A DNA stretch of 64,000 bases from JAGQOZ01 sp041399205 (GTDB lineage: Bacteria > Planctomycetota > Planctomycetia > Pirellulales > Pirellulaceae), in NCBI GenBank assembly GCA_041399205.1, contig JAWKTK010000024.1, forward strand, positions 76,115-140,114, given 5' to 3'. Below, piece after piece: positions 11,095-21,165 of the stretch (position 1 is the first letter of the stretch; every line of letters begins with the position of its first letter). The notes under the pieces were generated by a model. That model was not told the origin of the DNA, did not search any database, and saw only the letters and a list, made by a program, of their open reading frames with translations. The translations under genes and the position numbers were made by a program.

Positions 11095-14000
11095 ATGTTA
11101 ACTCCGCGTCGACGACCAGTCCTTGCCGTTTCTTCCGCAGTGGGGCCTTTTTCTGCAAGTTGATCCGCCATGCACCTGCCTTTCGCTGCTTTCGGTCGAT
11201 TTCGTTGCCATTCGCATCATGGAACCTTTTCTGCTTCGCCATCATTTGCCGTCGGTCAGGATGACGAATCGCTGCGTTTGGAAATTGATTCGCTGGAGCA
11301 AGACTACGCACAGCAGTTGCCTCGAATCGCGCCGCATGAAGCTCGCGAATCGCTGGCTACGTTTATACGACTCGCGTCTAATCGATCAACTGCCGCCGAA
11401 CCGCTGGTGACTGACCCGGTGGCCATCGCGTTTGACGAATGGGGACGAGCGTATGTGGTGGAAATGCGAGGCTACAGTGAAGATGATCAGCAGGTGTTAG
11501 GCGTTATTCGACTACTGGAAGACACGGACCAAGACGGCCGTTTTGATCAAGCTCATTTGTTTGCTGATCAGCTGGCTTGGCCCACAGCGATTGCCGTAAC
11601 GCGAGGTGGCATATTGGTTGGTGCTGCGCCCGATATTGTGTTCCTGAAAGACACCGACGGTGACCATCGAGCGCGGCGTTCATAGCGTGTTTACCGGTTT
11701 TCGCAAGAACAACGTCCAAGGCTTGCTCAATTCGTTCATCTGGGTTTGACGGTTTCTTGTACGGTAGTTCCAGCAGCAACGGCGGAGTGATTGAATCGTT
11801 GCGGTGGCATCAGGAACGTCCGCCATTCCGTTGGATCGGCGAGACTTTCATCGACGGCCAGCTGACATGACCTTGTCACCAATAGACGGTGGTGGGCACA
11901 CGGGCATGGAGCTTGACGTGTGGGGCGAACGGTTCGTTACGCAAACAGTGATCACCTACAATGGCTGGAATGGAAGACCGCTATCTTCGTCGCAATCCCT
12001 GCCCTGCTCGCCCTGCAATGAACGAAGCATCGCAGCGGATGGACCGGCGGCAGAAGCCTCGCACCAGCCCGGTCGAACCTTGGCGAATCGTGCGAACTCG
12101 ATTGCGAGTCAAGAATATGGTGGCTGGTCCAATTGAAGGTGGCGGCCAACCGGCCGGATATTTTACCGGCGCAACCGGCGCACATTCTTCATGCGACGCG
12201 TTTCCTGCCGAATGGAATGACAAGACATTGGCATTCATTGGCGACGTCGGGAAGCAATTGCGTACCGCAAATCCATCCAAGATCATATCGAATAAAGTCG
12301 GCATGCGTTTGCCGCTAAACGTCGACCTTGAGCTCCACGGATATCTGAGCCAACCGTTAATTTTGCCACCATCCTTCGGCGGGTTCACAAAGGTGTTGAT
12401 ATGTATCGCGAGGTCATTGAGCATCCGGCAAGTCTTCCGCCGCTAATTAAGCGTCATTCCGGATTTGACGATGATGAGATGAGGTCGCATCTATCAGATT
12501 GTCGCTCAGGAACATGCCCACAAGTTGCAAAAATATGCCCAAGCGCAATGTCGACTCCAGAATTGGTGCAGACGTTAGCCCATTCCAATGGTTGGCATCG
12601 CGAAACGGCCGCTCGCTTACTGATGGAGCAGCCAAATCACGAAGCGGTTCCGCTGTTGGTGGAATGGATCAAGACATCCAATTCGCCCATAGCGGTAGTT
12701 CAAGCAGCCTATTGTCTGCAGCGTGTCGGTCAACTGGATACCGATTCGCTTCTGGCCCTACTGAAGCATGCCCACGCGCAGGTACGTCGACACGGATTGC
12801 GTTTGGCCGAGCAGCACCTGGACCAATCGGCCGTGGTCCAACAAGTGGTTTCCATGGCCAGCGATCGTGACTTGATAGTGCGTTACCAACTGGCCTACAC
12901 GTTAGGGGAATTGGCATGGTCGCAGCGTGCGACGGCATTGTGGCAGCTGATTCGTTCCGACGGAGCCCACGCCAAGATGCGGATTGCCATCACCAGTTCG
13001 CTGGCGGATGGAGAAATCGAAACACTGCAAGACCTGCTCGCGTCCGATTCCGTTACCTCGGCCACCACACCGTTTATCCAGCAGTTGGTGTCGCAGGTTG
13101 GTCAACAACGTGATGCGTCCGAAATTGCCAACGTCATCAGGCAGATCCAACTGGCGAATCAAGCAGACCGCTTTCCATTGCTATCCGTGTTGTTACAGTC
13201 CACTCGTTTGGCACATGACGATCTATTGTCACTGCTGCGCGAATCGCAATTGGACCAACCAGAAGCGTTTCTGGCACAACTGCTAACGCAAGCGATTACG
13301 ATTGCACAGGACGCGTCCGCAACCAAGGAACGTCGAATCGCAGCAATTCAGACACTGGAATTAGCCGAGCTGGGCGACGTTAACCCGACGCTCCGATTGT
13401 TGCTGACCAACGACCAGCCGCTGGAGATCAATGCTGCGGCCTTGGAAACGTGTGGTTCGTTCGCGACCGATATCGCCGGAAAAATCATGATTGACCATTT
13501 GGAGACAATGGCACCTTCGTTACAAACTCGAGCGATCGAACTGTTGATGTCTCGAACCAACTGGACTCAGCAATTGCTCGGCGCCATGCAAGCCGATCTT
13601 GTGCGACCGCAGACGTTGTCGATTCGCCAACGGCAACAGTTGCTAAGCCACGTGCAGCCCGAAGTTCGTCGAGTGGCCAGCGAGCTGTTCGGGGAACTCC
13701 GTTCGCGTGCAAACGTCGTGCAGCAATACATAGATGTTTTGCAAATGACGGGCAACGTAGACCGAGGCCGAACGATCTTTGGCAAAGTTTGTGCGACATG
13801 TCATTTGCTGCATGGAGAAGGTCATCGAGTGGGACCGGAATTGACGCCGCTTACCAATCGAGGAGCCATGTATTTTTTGACGAATGTCCTGGATCCCAAC
13901 CAAGAAGTAGATGTTCGCTATGCGGCGCACAGCGTGGTACTAAACAACGGAGCCACGCTCAGCGGAATTGTATCGGCCGAAGCGTCGGAAACGATCACTC

Positions 14001-14188
14001 TGCTGCGAGAAGAAGCGAAAGCAGACGTGATTCATCGCCGTGAAATTCTGGAAGTCAGTAATACAGGAAAGTCGTTGATGCCGGAAGGATTGGAATCTGA
14101 TCTGGGCAAACAAGGTGTTGCCGACCTGATTGCATTTTTATTGTCCTTTGACAAAAACCGTCCCGCTTCAGCAGCCGCATCGAAATAA
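11095..14188 (+). pseudogene. PVC-type dehydrogenase/HEAT/cytochrome c protein, N-terminal half frameshifted
   Basis: Recognisable coding starts near 11260 (FAVGQDDESL) and runs to 11685 as a propeller domain (DPVAIAFDEWGRAYVVEMRGY, LLEDTDQDGRFDQA). Between 11685 and 12400 at least four frame changes are needed to recover VFTGF, VIESLRWHQERPPF, MVAGPIEGGGQPAGYFTG and AFPAEWNDKTLAFIGDVG. From 12401 to 14188 one intact frame carries HEAT-like helical repeats, the c-type haem motif CATCH at about 13793-13807, and the usual C-terminal strand block (ITLLREEAKADVIHRREI). The paralogue at 41977-45318 is intact and has the same order. The true start is unclear; 11095 is the first ATG after the sulfatase. 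Probably periplasmic or membrane-attached; substrate unknown. Confidence 0.8.
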
Positions 14189-14212
14189 ACATTCGATAAC
14201 CGGCGGCGATTG

Positions 14213-15830
14213 CTAAATCCAGCGCAGGCCCATTGCTTCAGGCAAAGCGGCTTCATGGGCTGCAACTTTGTGCAAAGCGTCGTTCATCAACGAATGGACG
14301 TGATGCGTTCGCAGCAATTCGTGCACTTCGTTTTCCGAAGCGTCGCCAACAATCAGTTGGGCGAAATCCGGCGTCATGCTAGCCACTTCAAACACACCAA
14401 CTCGACCAAGATGTCCTGTATGTCGACACTTCTCGCAGCCTCGGCCGACCGCCAACGTATCGGGCGGCTGGACGCCGTGTTCATGGAACAGCTGTCGTTC
14501 CGAATCTTCGATTTCGATTGTGTCTTTGCAATTGGAACAAATAGATCGCAACAAACGCTGATTGACAATTCCTGCAACATTGGCGGCAATAGAACGATTA
14601 CTGATTCGCAAGTCTCGCAAAGCGGTGATCGTGGACGAAACGTCTCGAGTATGCAGGGTGCTGAAAACGTACCGACCAGAACTGGCGGCGCGCATGGCAA
14701 TATCCGCGGCCTCTGAATCTCGAATCTCACCCACGAAAATAATATCTGGGTCCATTCGCAAAATGGTTTTCAGCCCGCTGGTCATGGTGATATCGTGTTT
14801 CAGGTCCACTGCCATTTGGCGAACAAACGCCGCAGAAAACTCAATCGGGCCTTCAATGGAAACGATGTTTTTCTTGCGTTGGCTTTGCACCTCCAGCATC
14901 GAATAGACCGTGGTGGTTTTGCCCTGAACTGGTCGGACCGGTAATCAAGACGATACCTTCGCCTTTTCGCAAAATCGATTCGACAATGGTCTGCGCACTG
15001 GCGGAAAAGCCAAGGCGATCTAATGGGAAGAAGACGTTGCTGCGCGAAAAGATACGCAACGCTACCGCTTCGCCGTGCACCACGGGCGCGGTTGTGATGC
15101 GGACTTCCAAGTCGCGATGTTCCGACGGCAGTTGCAGCCGACCTTCCTTGGGATGGAATGGATCGGCAATATCCAGATTGGCCATCAGCTTCAATTGCTG
15201 CGTCAGGTGATCGGCCACATTAAGATCTAGCTTGCAATAGCGTTCTAGCTGGCCGTCAATGCGAAGTCGGACTTGGATTTCTCGACCATTAAGCGGATCA
15301 AAATGTACGTCGGTCGCTCGCAAGCGAACCGCTCGCAACAAAAGATCTACGGCCGGCGTGTCGGCGTTGGGGATTTCTTCGAAGGGAATCGGTTCCGCAA
15401 CAATCTTTGCGTCGGCATCGGTGTGATTTCCGGAAATGACGGCCACGGGACAAGACGCGCTGCGAACAACTCGTTCCGCCACGCTACCGAGTGCCAAGTG
15501 AGCCAATCCAGAACGGCCTCTAGTTCCAATCACGATCAGGCTTGCGGAATGCTGATTGGCAAATTCGACAATTCTTCGATGAAACGGCCCAACCATCACA
15601 GCCTGCTCGGCGCTGGTTTCCAACTGATCTGCAGCGGGAACAGCATGAGCTAAACGTTCCAGCGCGATTCTTCGTTCATCGGCGTCGTCCGTCGACAAAA
15701 CGTGCACAACAAATAGCTGCGCCTGCAATTGTTTCGCTCGACGCAACGCAAATTGAACCGCAGCATCGCTGTGGCGACTGAAATCGGTCGCCACAACGAT
15801 GGTTTCAGCAACAGATTGGGTGGAACTCAT
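14213..15830 (-). CDS. UspA-GspE/PilB fusion ATPase (one frameshift in Walker A)
   Basis: Residues about 8-132 are a universal stress protein domain (IVVATDFS, VIGTRGRSGLAHLALGS, ERVVRSASCPVAV). From about 155 comes a type II secretion/type IV pilus ATPase without the usual GspE N-terminal domain (ATDVHFDPLNGREIQVRLRI, FHPKEGRLQ). The frame breaks at about 14920-14930. Removing one G from the GGG there changes SSGQNHHG to the canonical Walker A SSGKTTT. Downstream are the Walker B (DPDIIFVGEIRD), the His box (FSTLHT) and the four-cysteine CSNC...CEKC zinc motif. Repaired length is about 538 residues. Start 15830 overlaps the CBS gene stop as ATGA. No other secretion gene is nearby. The Usp domain suggests nucleotide- or stress-dependent control of the motor. 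Confidence 0.88.
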
Positions 15831-16300
15831 ACAACAACCGGTTCTCGTAACGCGGCCAAGATATCCATTGAAGAAACCAAACCAACGAGCGTTCCATCTG
15901 GGTTGCAGACCGGAATGTGGTGAATACGTTCTGCAATCATTTTATCTGCTACGGCGGTGATCAGATCCGTAGGTAGCGCCGACACAATCGATTCCGACAT
16001 GACGTCGCTAATGCGTTCGTTGGTAATCTCATCCAATTGCACTCCGCGAAACAATAACGACAGCGGATTTGACTCACCTTGATCTTCGTCGGCCGCGTCT
16101 GCGTCTCGAGTCAAATCGATAATGTCGCTTTGCGAAACAATGCCCAAGCACTTTCCAGTGCCGTCCACGACAGGCAGCGTCGAAACATGATTGTCTGCCA
16201 TTAGCTGCAATGCGTCGTGGACATGTTCGTCACACCTGACAGTTACCAAGTCCTTGGTCATAACGTCTCGAGCGGTCCGTTTGTAAATTCCAACCGGCAT
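15827..16300 (-). CDS. CBS-domain pair protein
   Basis: 157 residues forming two CBS motifs, one at about 8-66 (ARDVMTKDLVTVRCDEHVHD, STLPVVDGTGKCLGIVSQSD) and one at about 96-152 (ISDVMSESIVSALPTD, HHIPVCNPDGTLVGLVSSMD). Such pairs bind adenine nucleotides (AMP, ATP or SAM) and report energy state. There is no attached catalytic domain. It lies between UspA (43-base gap) and the UspA-GspE fusion, whose ATG overlaps this stop. The overlap implies translational coupling. It probably acts as the adenylate sensor of the stress cluster. Confidence 0.9.
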   Translation of the reverse strand: MPVGIYKRTARDVMTKDLVTVRCDEHVHDALQLMADNHVSTLPVVDGTGKCLGIVSQSDIIDLTRDADAADEDQGESNPLSLLFRGVQLDEITNERISDVMSESIVSALPTDLITAVADKMIAERIHHIPVCNPDGTLVGLVSSMDILAALREPVVV

Positions 16301-16343
16301 TTTGCTTTCTCCCCAAATCGGTCTGTGAATGATAAACCAGCGG

Positions 16344-16775
16344 CTATTCGACTGGCTTTTTCAGAACAAGTACCGGACAGTGCGCGTAACGAACCACTCG
16401 TTCTGCCACCGATCCTAAAAACATTCGCGATAAACCTCGCCGGCCATGTGATGGAATCACAATCAAGCCGGCTTCGATTTCGTCTGCTAGATCCACCACC
16501 ACGTGGCCTGCGTCACCCACTCCCACATCAAGATGGATTCCGTGGTGGGCAGCCAGTGATTTTTCCATTTCTGCTTGAGCATGCGACTTGCGTTCTTCGT
16601 CGTTGATCGTGTCCCAAATGACACCCGGTTCGGTCGCTACCAAGTCGGGAATAATGTGGACAACATGTACTTCATCTGCGGACGGCGCCAATTCGAGTGC
16701 TACTTCGACAGCCGATGTCGATTCTTCTGAAAAGTCAAAGGGAACCAAGATTCGCTTTTGCTTAAACCACTTCAT
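16344..16775 (-). CDS. Universal stress protein UspA family
   Basis: 143 residues, the usual single-domain Usp length. It begins with KRILVPFDFSEES and ends with the ATP-binding signature SHGRRGLSRMFLGSVAERVV (the G-2x-G-9x-G-S/T pattern), so it is predicted to be an ATP-binding Usp. The signature is closely similar to that of the Usp domain in the neighbouring GspE fusion, suggesting a local duplication. It lies 43 bases upstream of the CBS gene and is likely cotranscribed with it. Confidence 0.92.
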   Translation of the reverse strand: MKWFKQKRILVPFDFSEESTSAVEVALELAPSADEVHVVHIIPDLVATEPGVIWDTINDEERKSHAQAEMEKSLAAHHGIHLDVGVGDAGHVVVDLADEIEAGLIVIPSHGRRGLSRMFLGSVAERVVRYAHCPVLVLKKPVE

Positions 16776-16887
16776 CGTCTTGTCCTTTACGTTCGAACGA
16801 CAGGCGAGTAAACCGCAGTCGGTGTTGGCGAAATTCGAAAAACAGCGGCAACATGTTTCTCCATCGTTGCACTTAACAGCATCGACC

Positions 16888-17862
16888 TCAATCTAACAAG
16901 TCTTCCAACATGCTGTCCAAAGCTTTGGCGGCAGGATATGCCAAGTTCTTGGTGTTTTTCATGGCCTTCAGGTAAGCTTTGACGGCTTTGTGATGTTCGG
17001 CCTGTTTTTCATAACGATCACCCAGAACGCGAAATTGCTCTGCAACCGGAACACCCAGCAAGTCCATTTGATCCAAATGAGTTTCCGCAGTTGTCAGCAT
17101 GTTGTCTTCCAAATAAAGCGTGGTTAACGCGGCGTGAGGCTGTGCTGGGAATTGATCCAATTTCAGTGCAGTCAAGACGTCACTAACATTGGGAACCACT
17201 ACCATCATATCGCCTAATGCGTAGACCGGCCGATTCGCATCCGTTAGCAACATCGTACGATCCAAATGTTGCGCGAACCATACCGCGTTTTCGAACGCCA
17301 TTTTCGCTTGATGGCGAACCAAGCTGGCCGTCATCGTCCGATCGACGTTCGGTTGGTAATCGAACGCGCGAAGAACATGCCACGGCGCGTCATCCGTAGC
17401 AACGGCGTCTGCCCAATCGCCCAGTTGTCGCGATTGCAACAGCAACGTCAAACCGCGTCCATACCAAGCAACGGCATTGGTCTTGTCCAAATCCAAAGCA
17501 ACCTCAAAATCAGCGGCTGCTTCGGGGAATTGCGCCAATTCAAACCGAGCCATTCCCATGCAGACAAATCGCCAAACTTCTGCGTCCTCGCGAAACGCTG
17601 CTTCGTGCCAAGCCACTACCGCATCCGTCGGCATGCCACGGTGATGGTAGTCCAACGCCAACCAGATACCGGCTTCCGCCGTTTCGTCTAGTGCTGCGGC
17701 CAACGGTTCGTCCACCGCTGTGCCCCAATGGGTCGGCAGCGCGGTGAAATCAACTCCTTCCACAGGGCGAGTCGCGACCAGCACTAACGCACTTGCCAAC
17801 GCGAATACTACCAACCATTTGACCATTTCCATTGCCACGTGATCATGATGTCGAGCAAACAT
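16888..17862 (-). CDS. Membrane-anchored TPR protein
   Basis: 324 residues. A perfect AAGGAGGT ribosome site at 17868-17875 fixes the start at 17862. A hydrophobic segment at about 13-31 (VKWLVVFALASALVLVA) is a signal anchor or signal peptide. Helical repeats in the middle fit tetratricopeptide repeats (VWRFVCMGMARFELAQFPEA, AVAWYGRGLTLLLQSRQLGD). No catalytic motif was found. It heads the stress cluster, 112 bases upstream of UspA, and may scaffold partners at the membrane. Function is not assigned. Confidence 0.82.
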   Translation of the reverse strand: MFARHHDHVAMEMVKWLVVFALASALVLVATRPVEGVDFTALPTHWGTAVDEPLAAALDETAEAGIWLALDYHHRGMPTDAVVAWHEAAFREDAEVWRFVCMGMARFELAQFPEAAADFEVALDLDKTNAVAWYGRGLTLLLQSRQLGDWADAVATDDAPWHVLRAFDYQPNVDRTMTASLVRHQAKMAFENAVWFAQHLDRTMLLTDANRPVYALGDMMVVVPNVSDVLTALKLDQFPAQPHAALTTLYLEDNMLTTAETHLDQMDLLGVPVAEQFRVLGDRYEKQAEHHKAVKAYLKAMKNTKNLAYPAAKALDSMLEDLLD

Positions 17863-18299
17863 GACGCACCTCCTTTCAGAAGGAATGAGAATCTAGCTCA
17901 ACAGATAACCAGGGCAAACACTGTGCCATCTCGCCGGAACAAGCATCCACGCCAAATTGTGCGGCAAAGACACAACGATTGAGAACAGTCGACCTAGTAC
18001 AGGTACCCAAAACGTGCTCGAGTCACGTTGCACTGTGCGATCGAGCACAGCTAGACAAGCTCTTCTGGCGTCCGCACATTGCGAAAGTCACAGACATTTT
18101 CGCCCCAATGCGGCCGCAGTTGCCAACGTTGATTCCGACGAAGATTTGGAAACTCGCGAACGAATTAAGAGCTTTGTAGCGGGACTACGATCAAGCGAAG
18201 CGACCAACTTGCGACTGCAACACATCTTTCCGCTTTATTTGGAGGTGTTTCTGATGGCAATCGTAGTGACTGCGCCCTCACCCTGGGACCGCGACTTCG
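17863..18299. other. Intergenic region, no confident gene
   Basis: It lies upstream of the TPR gene and downstream of the secreted propeller-like gene, both on the minus strand. A 137-codon plus-strand frame (17957-18370) runs into the neighbouring gene's antisense; it contains a reasonable segment (DSDEDLETRERIKSFVAGLR) but shows no clear domain. It could be a broken short gene. The 17863-17900 part should hold the promoter of the stress cluster. Confidence 0.4.
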
Positions 18300-19679
18300 C
18301 TATTCTGTTTTTTTCGCAACCAATTCATCCAGATCCAATCGATAAAGGATCTGGTTGTATTCGTACCTAGGTGTAGCGGATGGTGCTTGGGAGAAGGTCT
18401 TCGTGTACGTGCCTTCGAACAGCAGGATGGGCGAATCAGACGAAGTGAATTCGCGGTGAATCACGGGATTGTAGAACGTTTGCTGGTCGTGCGTCACAAC
18501 GTGAACGGCGTTGCTCCACGGTCCGAACGGCGAAGCGGCTTCCGCGTACCAGATTTCGCCCAAATGAGAACGGTCGCCGCCCAGCTGCGTGAAAATAGCA
18601 ACCCACTTGTGGCGATAGTCACTCCACGCAATGGAACCTCGATGCGGTTTGACTGTCGCGTTTCCTTCGCGACTGGGGACGGACTGTTGCGGCTCCAAAA
18701 TTTCCCAAGCGTCGGGATTTTGTAACGCTGACCAAGTCGCAGCACAACGTAAGAACGGAAAGGGATCGCCGAACAACAGCCATGTCTGGCCGGCATCATC
18801 GGTCCAGCGAACCGCGTGACCGTCTGGATGTGGCGGTGGCAAGGGAGTCGTGTCGCTGTGAGCCCAAATGACCGCCGATTTTTCGAACGACAATGTTTCG
18901 TCATTCCAAACGCAAAGGCCAATTTCGTAAGGAGTTAACGGCGGCTTGATCTTGGTGTAGGTGGCCACCAGTCGTTCGCGGTTCGCTTCGTCCGTTACCG
19001 TAGCAAGGCCGCTCAGCCAAGTCGGACCAGTGCCCGGCATGTGAGCGACGTTGCGAGCGATACCGGATTGGTCGGTCACATAATGATAGCGCAATCGTAG
19101 CGGAGGTTGCCATGTATCGCTGGGACGCAACGACGTAGATGCGGCGATGGAATGAAATCGACCTAACGGATAGTGTGACAAGGTAGTGTCACCCCAGACC
19201 CAAAACAAGCGATCTTGATAAATCGCGTTTTGTACACTGTCACAACCCAAAACGCCTTGTTCTCGCCAGTCTAGATCGAGATGTAGTTTCTGCGTTTCCG
19301 CAAACAAACCGGCGCCGGTGATACGTCCCAGTCGTTTTGCTGGTAACTGCCGCTGCACGTGAATCGTAATCGTTTCGCCAGGCTGCGGCGTCACTTTTAC
19401 TCCGGCGTAGCCAAAACCGTCTTTCGGAACGGAGTAACCATGCCCTTGCACCGCCAGCCACGTTGGTTGGCCCATCAGTTCCGGAAGATCAAAACAGGCG
19501 TTGCCAGCGTTGTCAGTCACCAGCGAGACGTGGTGCGTGGTGGTCAATGAAACCAACGGCACTGGCCAGCCGTTCTGCTGATCGATCACCTGAATTCGAC
19601 ATGGTTCGGCGGACCATGCCAGACTGGTCAAGCTAACGAGGACGAAACTGATTTGCTTTAGCGTTTGCATGACACACAT
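18300..19679 (-). CDS. Secreted protein with probable beta-propeller domain
   Basis: 459 residues. A signal peptide (QISFVLVSLTSLAWSAEP) precedes a short Ig-like or carboxypeptidase-regulatory-like domain (about 25-110: QNGWPVPLVSLTTTHHVSL, TDNAGNACF). The remainder has repeated Trp/Asp strands (YQDRLFWVWGDTT, WLLFGDPFPFLRCAATWS, YRHKWVAIFTQLGG, EIWYAEAASPFGPW, LLFEGTYTKTF) like five-bladed propellers of glycoside hydrolase family 43 or related secreted families. I could not place catalytic residues, so the enzyme class is not assigned. It starts 7 bases after the TPR gene stop and belongs to the ECF/kinase operon. A second ATG (19670) is equally plausible. Confidence 0.82.
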   Translation of the reverse strand: MCVMQTLKQISFVLVSLTSLAWSAEPCRIQVIDQQNGWPVPLVSLTTTHHVSLVTDNAGNACFDLPELMGQPTWLAVQGHGYSVPKDGFGYAGVKVTPQPGETITIHVQRQLPAKRLGRITGAGLFAETQKLHLDLDWREQGVLGCDSVQNAIYQDRLFWVWGDTTLSHYPLGRFHSIAASTSLRPSDTWQPPLRLRYHYVTDQSGIARNVAHMPGTGPTWLSGLATVTDEANRERLVATYTKIKPPLTPYEIGLCVWNDETLSFEKSAVIWAHSDTTPLPPPHPDGHAVRWTDDAGQTWLLFGDPFPFLRCAATWSALQNPDAWEILEPQQSVPSREGNATVKPHRGSIAWSDYRHKWVAIFTQLGGDRSHLGEIWYAEAASPFGPWSNAVHVVTHDQQTFYNPVIHREFTSSDSPILLFEGTYTKTFSQAPSATPRYEYNQILYRLDLDELVAKKTE

Positions 19680-19686
19680 CTTGGGG

Positions 19687-21024
19687 CTATTGTTCGCTTT
19701 CCCATTGTTTCCAGCGTTCGGGACGCTCCCAATTCTGGTATAGCAGGCGAATGGAATTCTGAGCGAACTGAGTCAGTACGAATTTGCGTCCCTTGGCATC
19801 CTTCAGAGTAGCGTAACCGTTCAGCAGTTTTGGTTCGGCTTGTTCGAAGGCACCGTTTTCCAGTTCCGCGCGACCAATCAGGACAGATCGCAAACCAGAG
19901 ACATCCGGAGGTAGTTGGGCCGCGTCTTCGCCTACAGTAAGACTTTCCAGTTCAGTGTTGGCTGCCGAAACCATTTCTGCTTGGACCAAACAGTATGCCC
20001 AGTAGACTCGAGCCACCTGCAGTCGGGAATCTGTGCCGGGAACACTTTCTGCCAGTCGCGAGACACGGTGGCGCATTAGTTCTTCGGCTTCCGTTGCTTG
20101 CCCGGCGGATGCCAGTGCGATCGCCAACAACGGATCTGCGTCATAGCGTACGCCAGCTTGAGAGGCGTTGGATTCGTTCCAGTTTTTTAGTTGGCGGAAT
20201 AGCGGAATGGCGTCGTTGGGTTGGTTCGTGCCCAAATAGGCGGTCCCCAAATTCAAAATGGTTCGCATAGTGTGTGGATGTTCGTTGCTCAAGACATCGC
20301 TGCGAAGTTCCACCAGTCGCACATAAATGGGAATGGCATCCGCCACATCGACATACGATTGCGCGAATGCCAGATGTTCCAGCGCCATCAGCGAACCCGG
20401 ATTCCGTTCACCGTAGTGCTGCATCCACAGATCGGCAATCGTTTGCAGCGAAGTCAACGCTTCGTCTTTCTGGCCTTGTTGCAACAACAAGCTGGCGTAG
20501 TTTCCCCACGTGGCAAGCGTACTTTCGTCGGCATCGCCCAGCGTTCGGCGTTTACTGGCCAGGACGCGTTCCAGCAACTGACCACTTTCGTCAAGCTGGT
20601 TGCGCTGGAACAACTGCGTGGCCAAATTGTTCACAGCAATCAACGCCTCCTTGGAATCTGGGCCAAATGCGGTTTCGGTATCGGTCACCAACTGCCGCAT
20701 CATGGTTTCACATTCGGCGAATTTGTTTTGGTGATACAAAATACGAGTCAGATTGTCGGTGGCGCTGAGCGTGGCTTCGTGCGTCGCGCCGCAATGCTGG
20801 CGATAGATTTCAAGTGCTTCGCGCGCGTACTGTTCGGCTGGAATAAATTCGCCTAAGTCTGAATAGGTAGACGCCAGAGTCGACAAAACGGCGGAGCGAA
20901 CTTTGGGCCGATCTAAGAACGCTTGATCGATATTCTTGGCTGTTTCATCAACCGCGTCACGGTCGTAGCTCGTCCTAAATCGGTGATTAGCCGAACGCAG
21001 CACATTGCTCATGAAACGATTCAC
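19687..21024 (-). CDS. TPR segment, probably the C-terminal half of the upstream Ser/Thr kinase
   Basis: 445 residues made almost entirely of kinesin-light-chain-like TPRs (AVLSTLASTYSDLGEFIPAE, EALIAVNNLATQLFQRNQLD, TMRTILNLGTAYLGTNQPND). In planctomycete kinases of this type the membrane span is followed by a short charged linker and then such repeats. Between 21024 and 21166 the linker is readable in pieces (ANEKLAARIR, AAKQIAKEEAETTDQ, NRFMSNVLRS) but needs three frame changes, one of them a single missing G near 21018. So kinase and TPRs are very likely one about 940-residue protein broken by indels. The repeats would sit outside the membrane or bind partners. Confidence 0.82.
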   Translation of the reverse strand: MNRFMSNVLRSANHRFRTSYDRDAVDETAKNIDQAFLDRPKVRSAVLSTLASTYSDLGEFIPAEQYAREALEIYRQHCGATHEATLSATDNLTRILYHQNKFAECETMMRQLVTDTETAFGPDSKEALIAVNNLATQLFQRNQLDESGQLLERVLASKRRTLGDADESTLATWGNYASLLLQQGQKDEALTSLQTIADLWMQHYGERNPGSLMALEHLAFAQSYVDVADAIPIYVRLVELRSDVLSNEHPHTMRTILNLGTAYLGTNQPNDAIPLFRQLKNWNESNASQAGVRYDADPLLAIALASAGQATEAEELMRHRVSRLAESVPGTDSRLQVARVYWAYCLVQAEMVSAANTELESLTVGEDAAQLPPDVSGLRSVLIGRAELENGAFEQAEPKLLNGYATLKDAKGRKFVLTQFAQNSIRLLYQNWERPERWKQWESEQ

Positions 21025-21165
21025 TGATCAGTGGTTTCCGCTTCTTCTTTGGCAATCTGCTTGGCCGCCGCTCCTGCGGCTCGAGCGGCCTCGCCTAATC
21101 CGCGCCGCCAATTTTTCATTTGCCAGCTTGGAGCCCACGGGGCGTTTTATTCGCCAGGATCTCGA

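Noticed and set aside
17957..18370. 137-codon plus-strand frame
   Set aside because: Runs into the antisense of the secreted gene at 18300-19679 and shows no recognisable domain or ribosome site; treated as non-coding.
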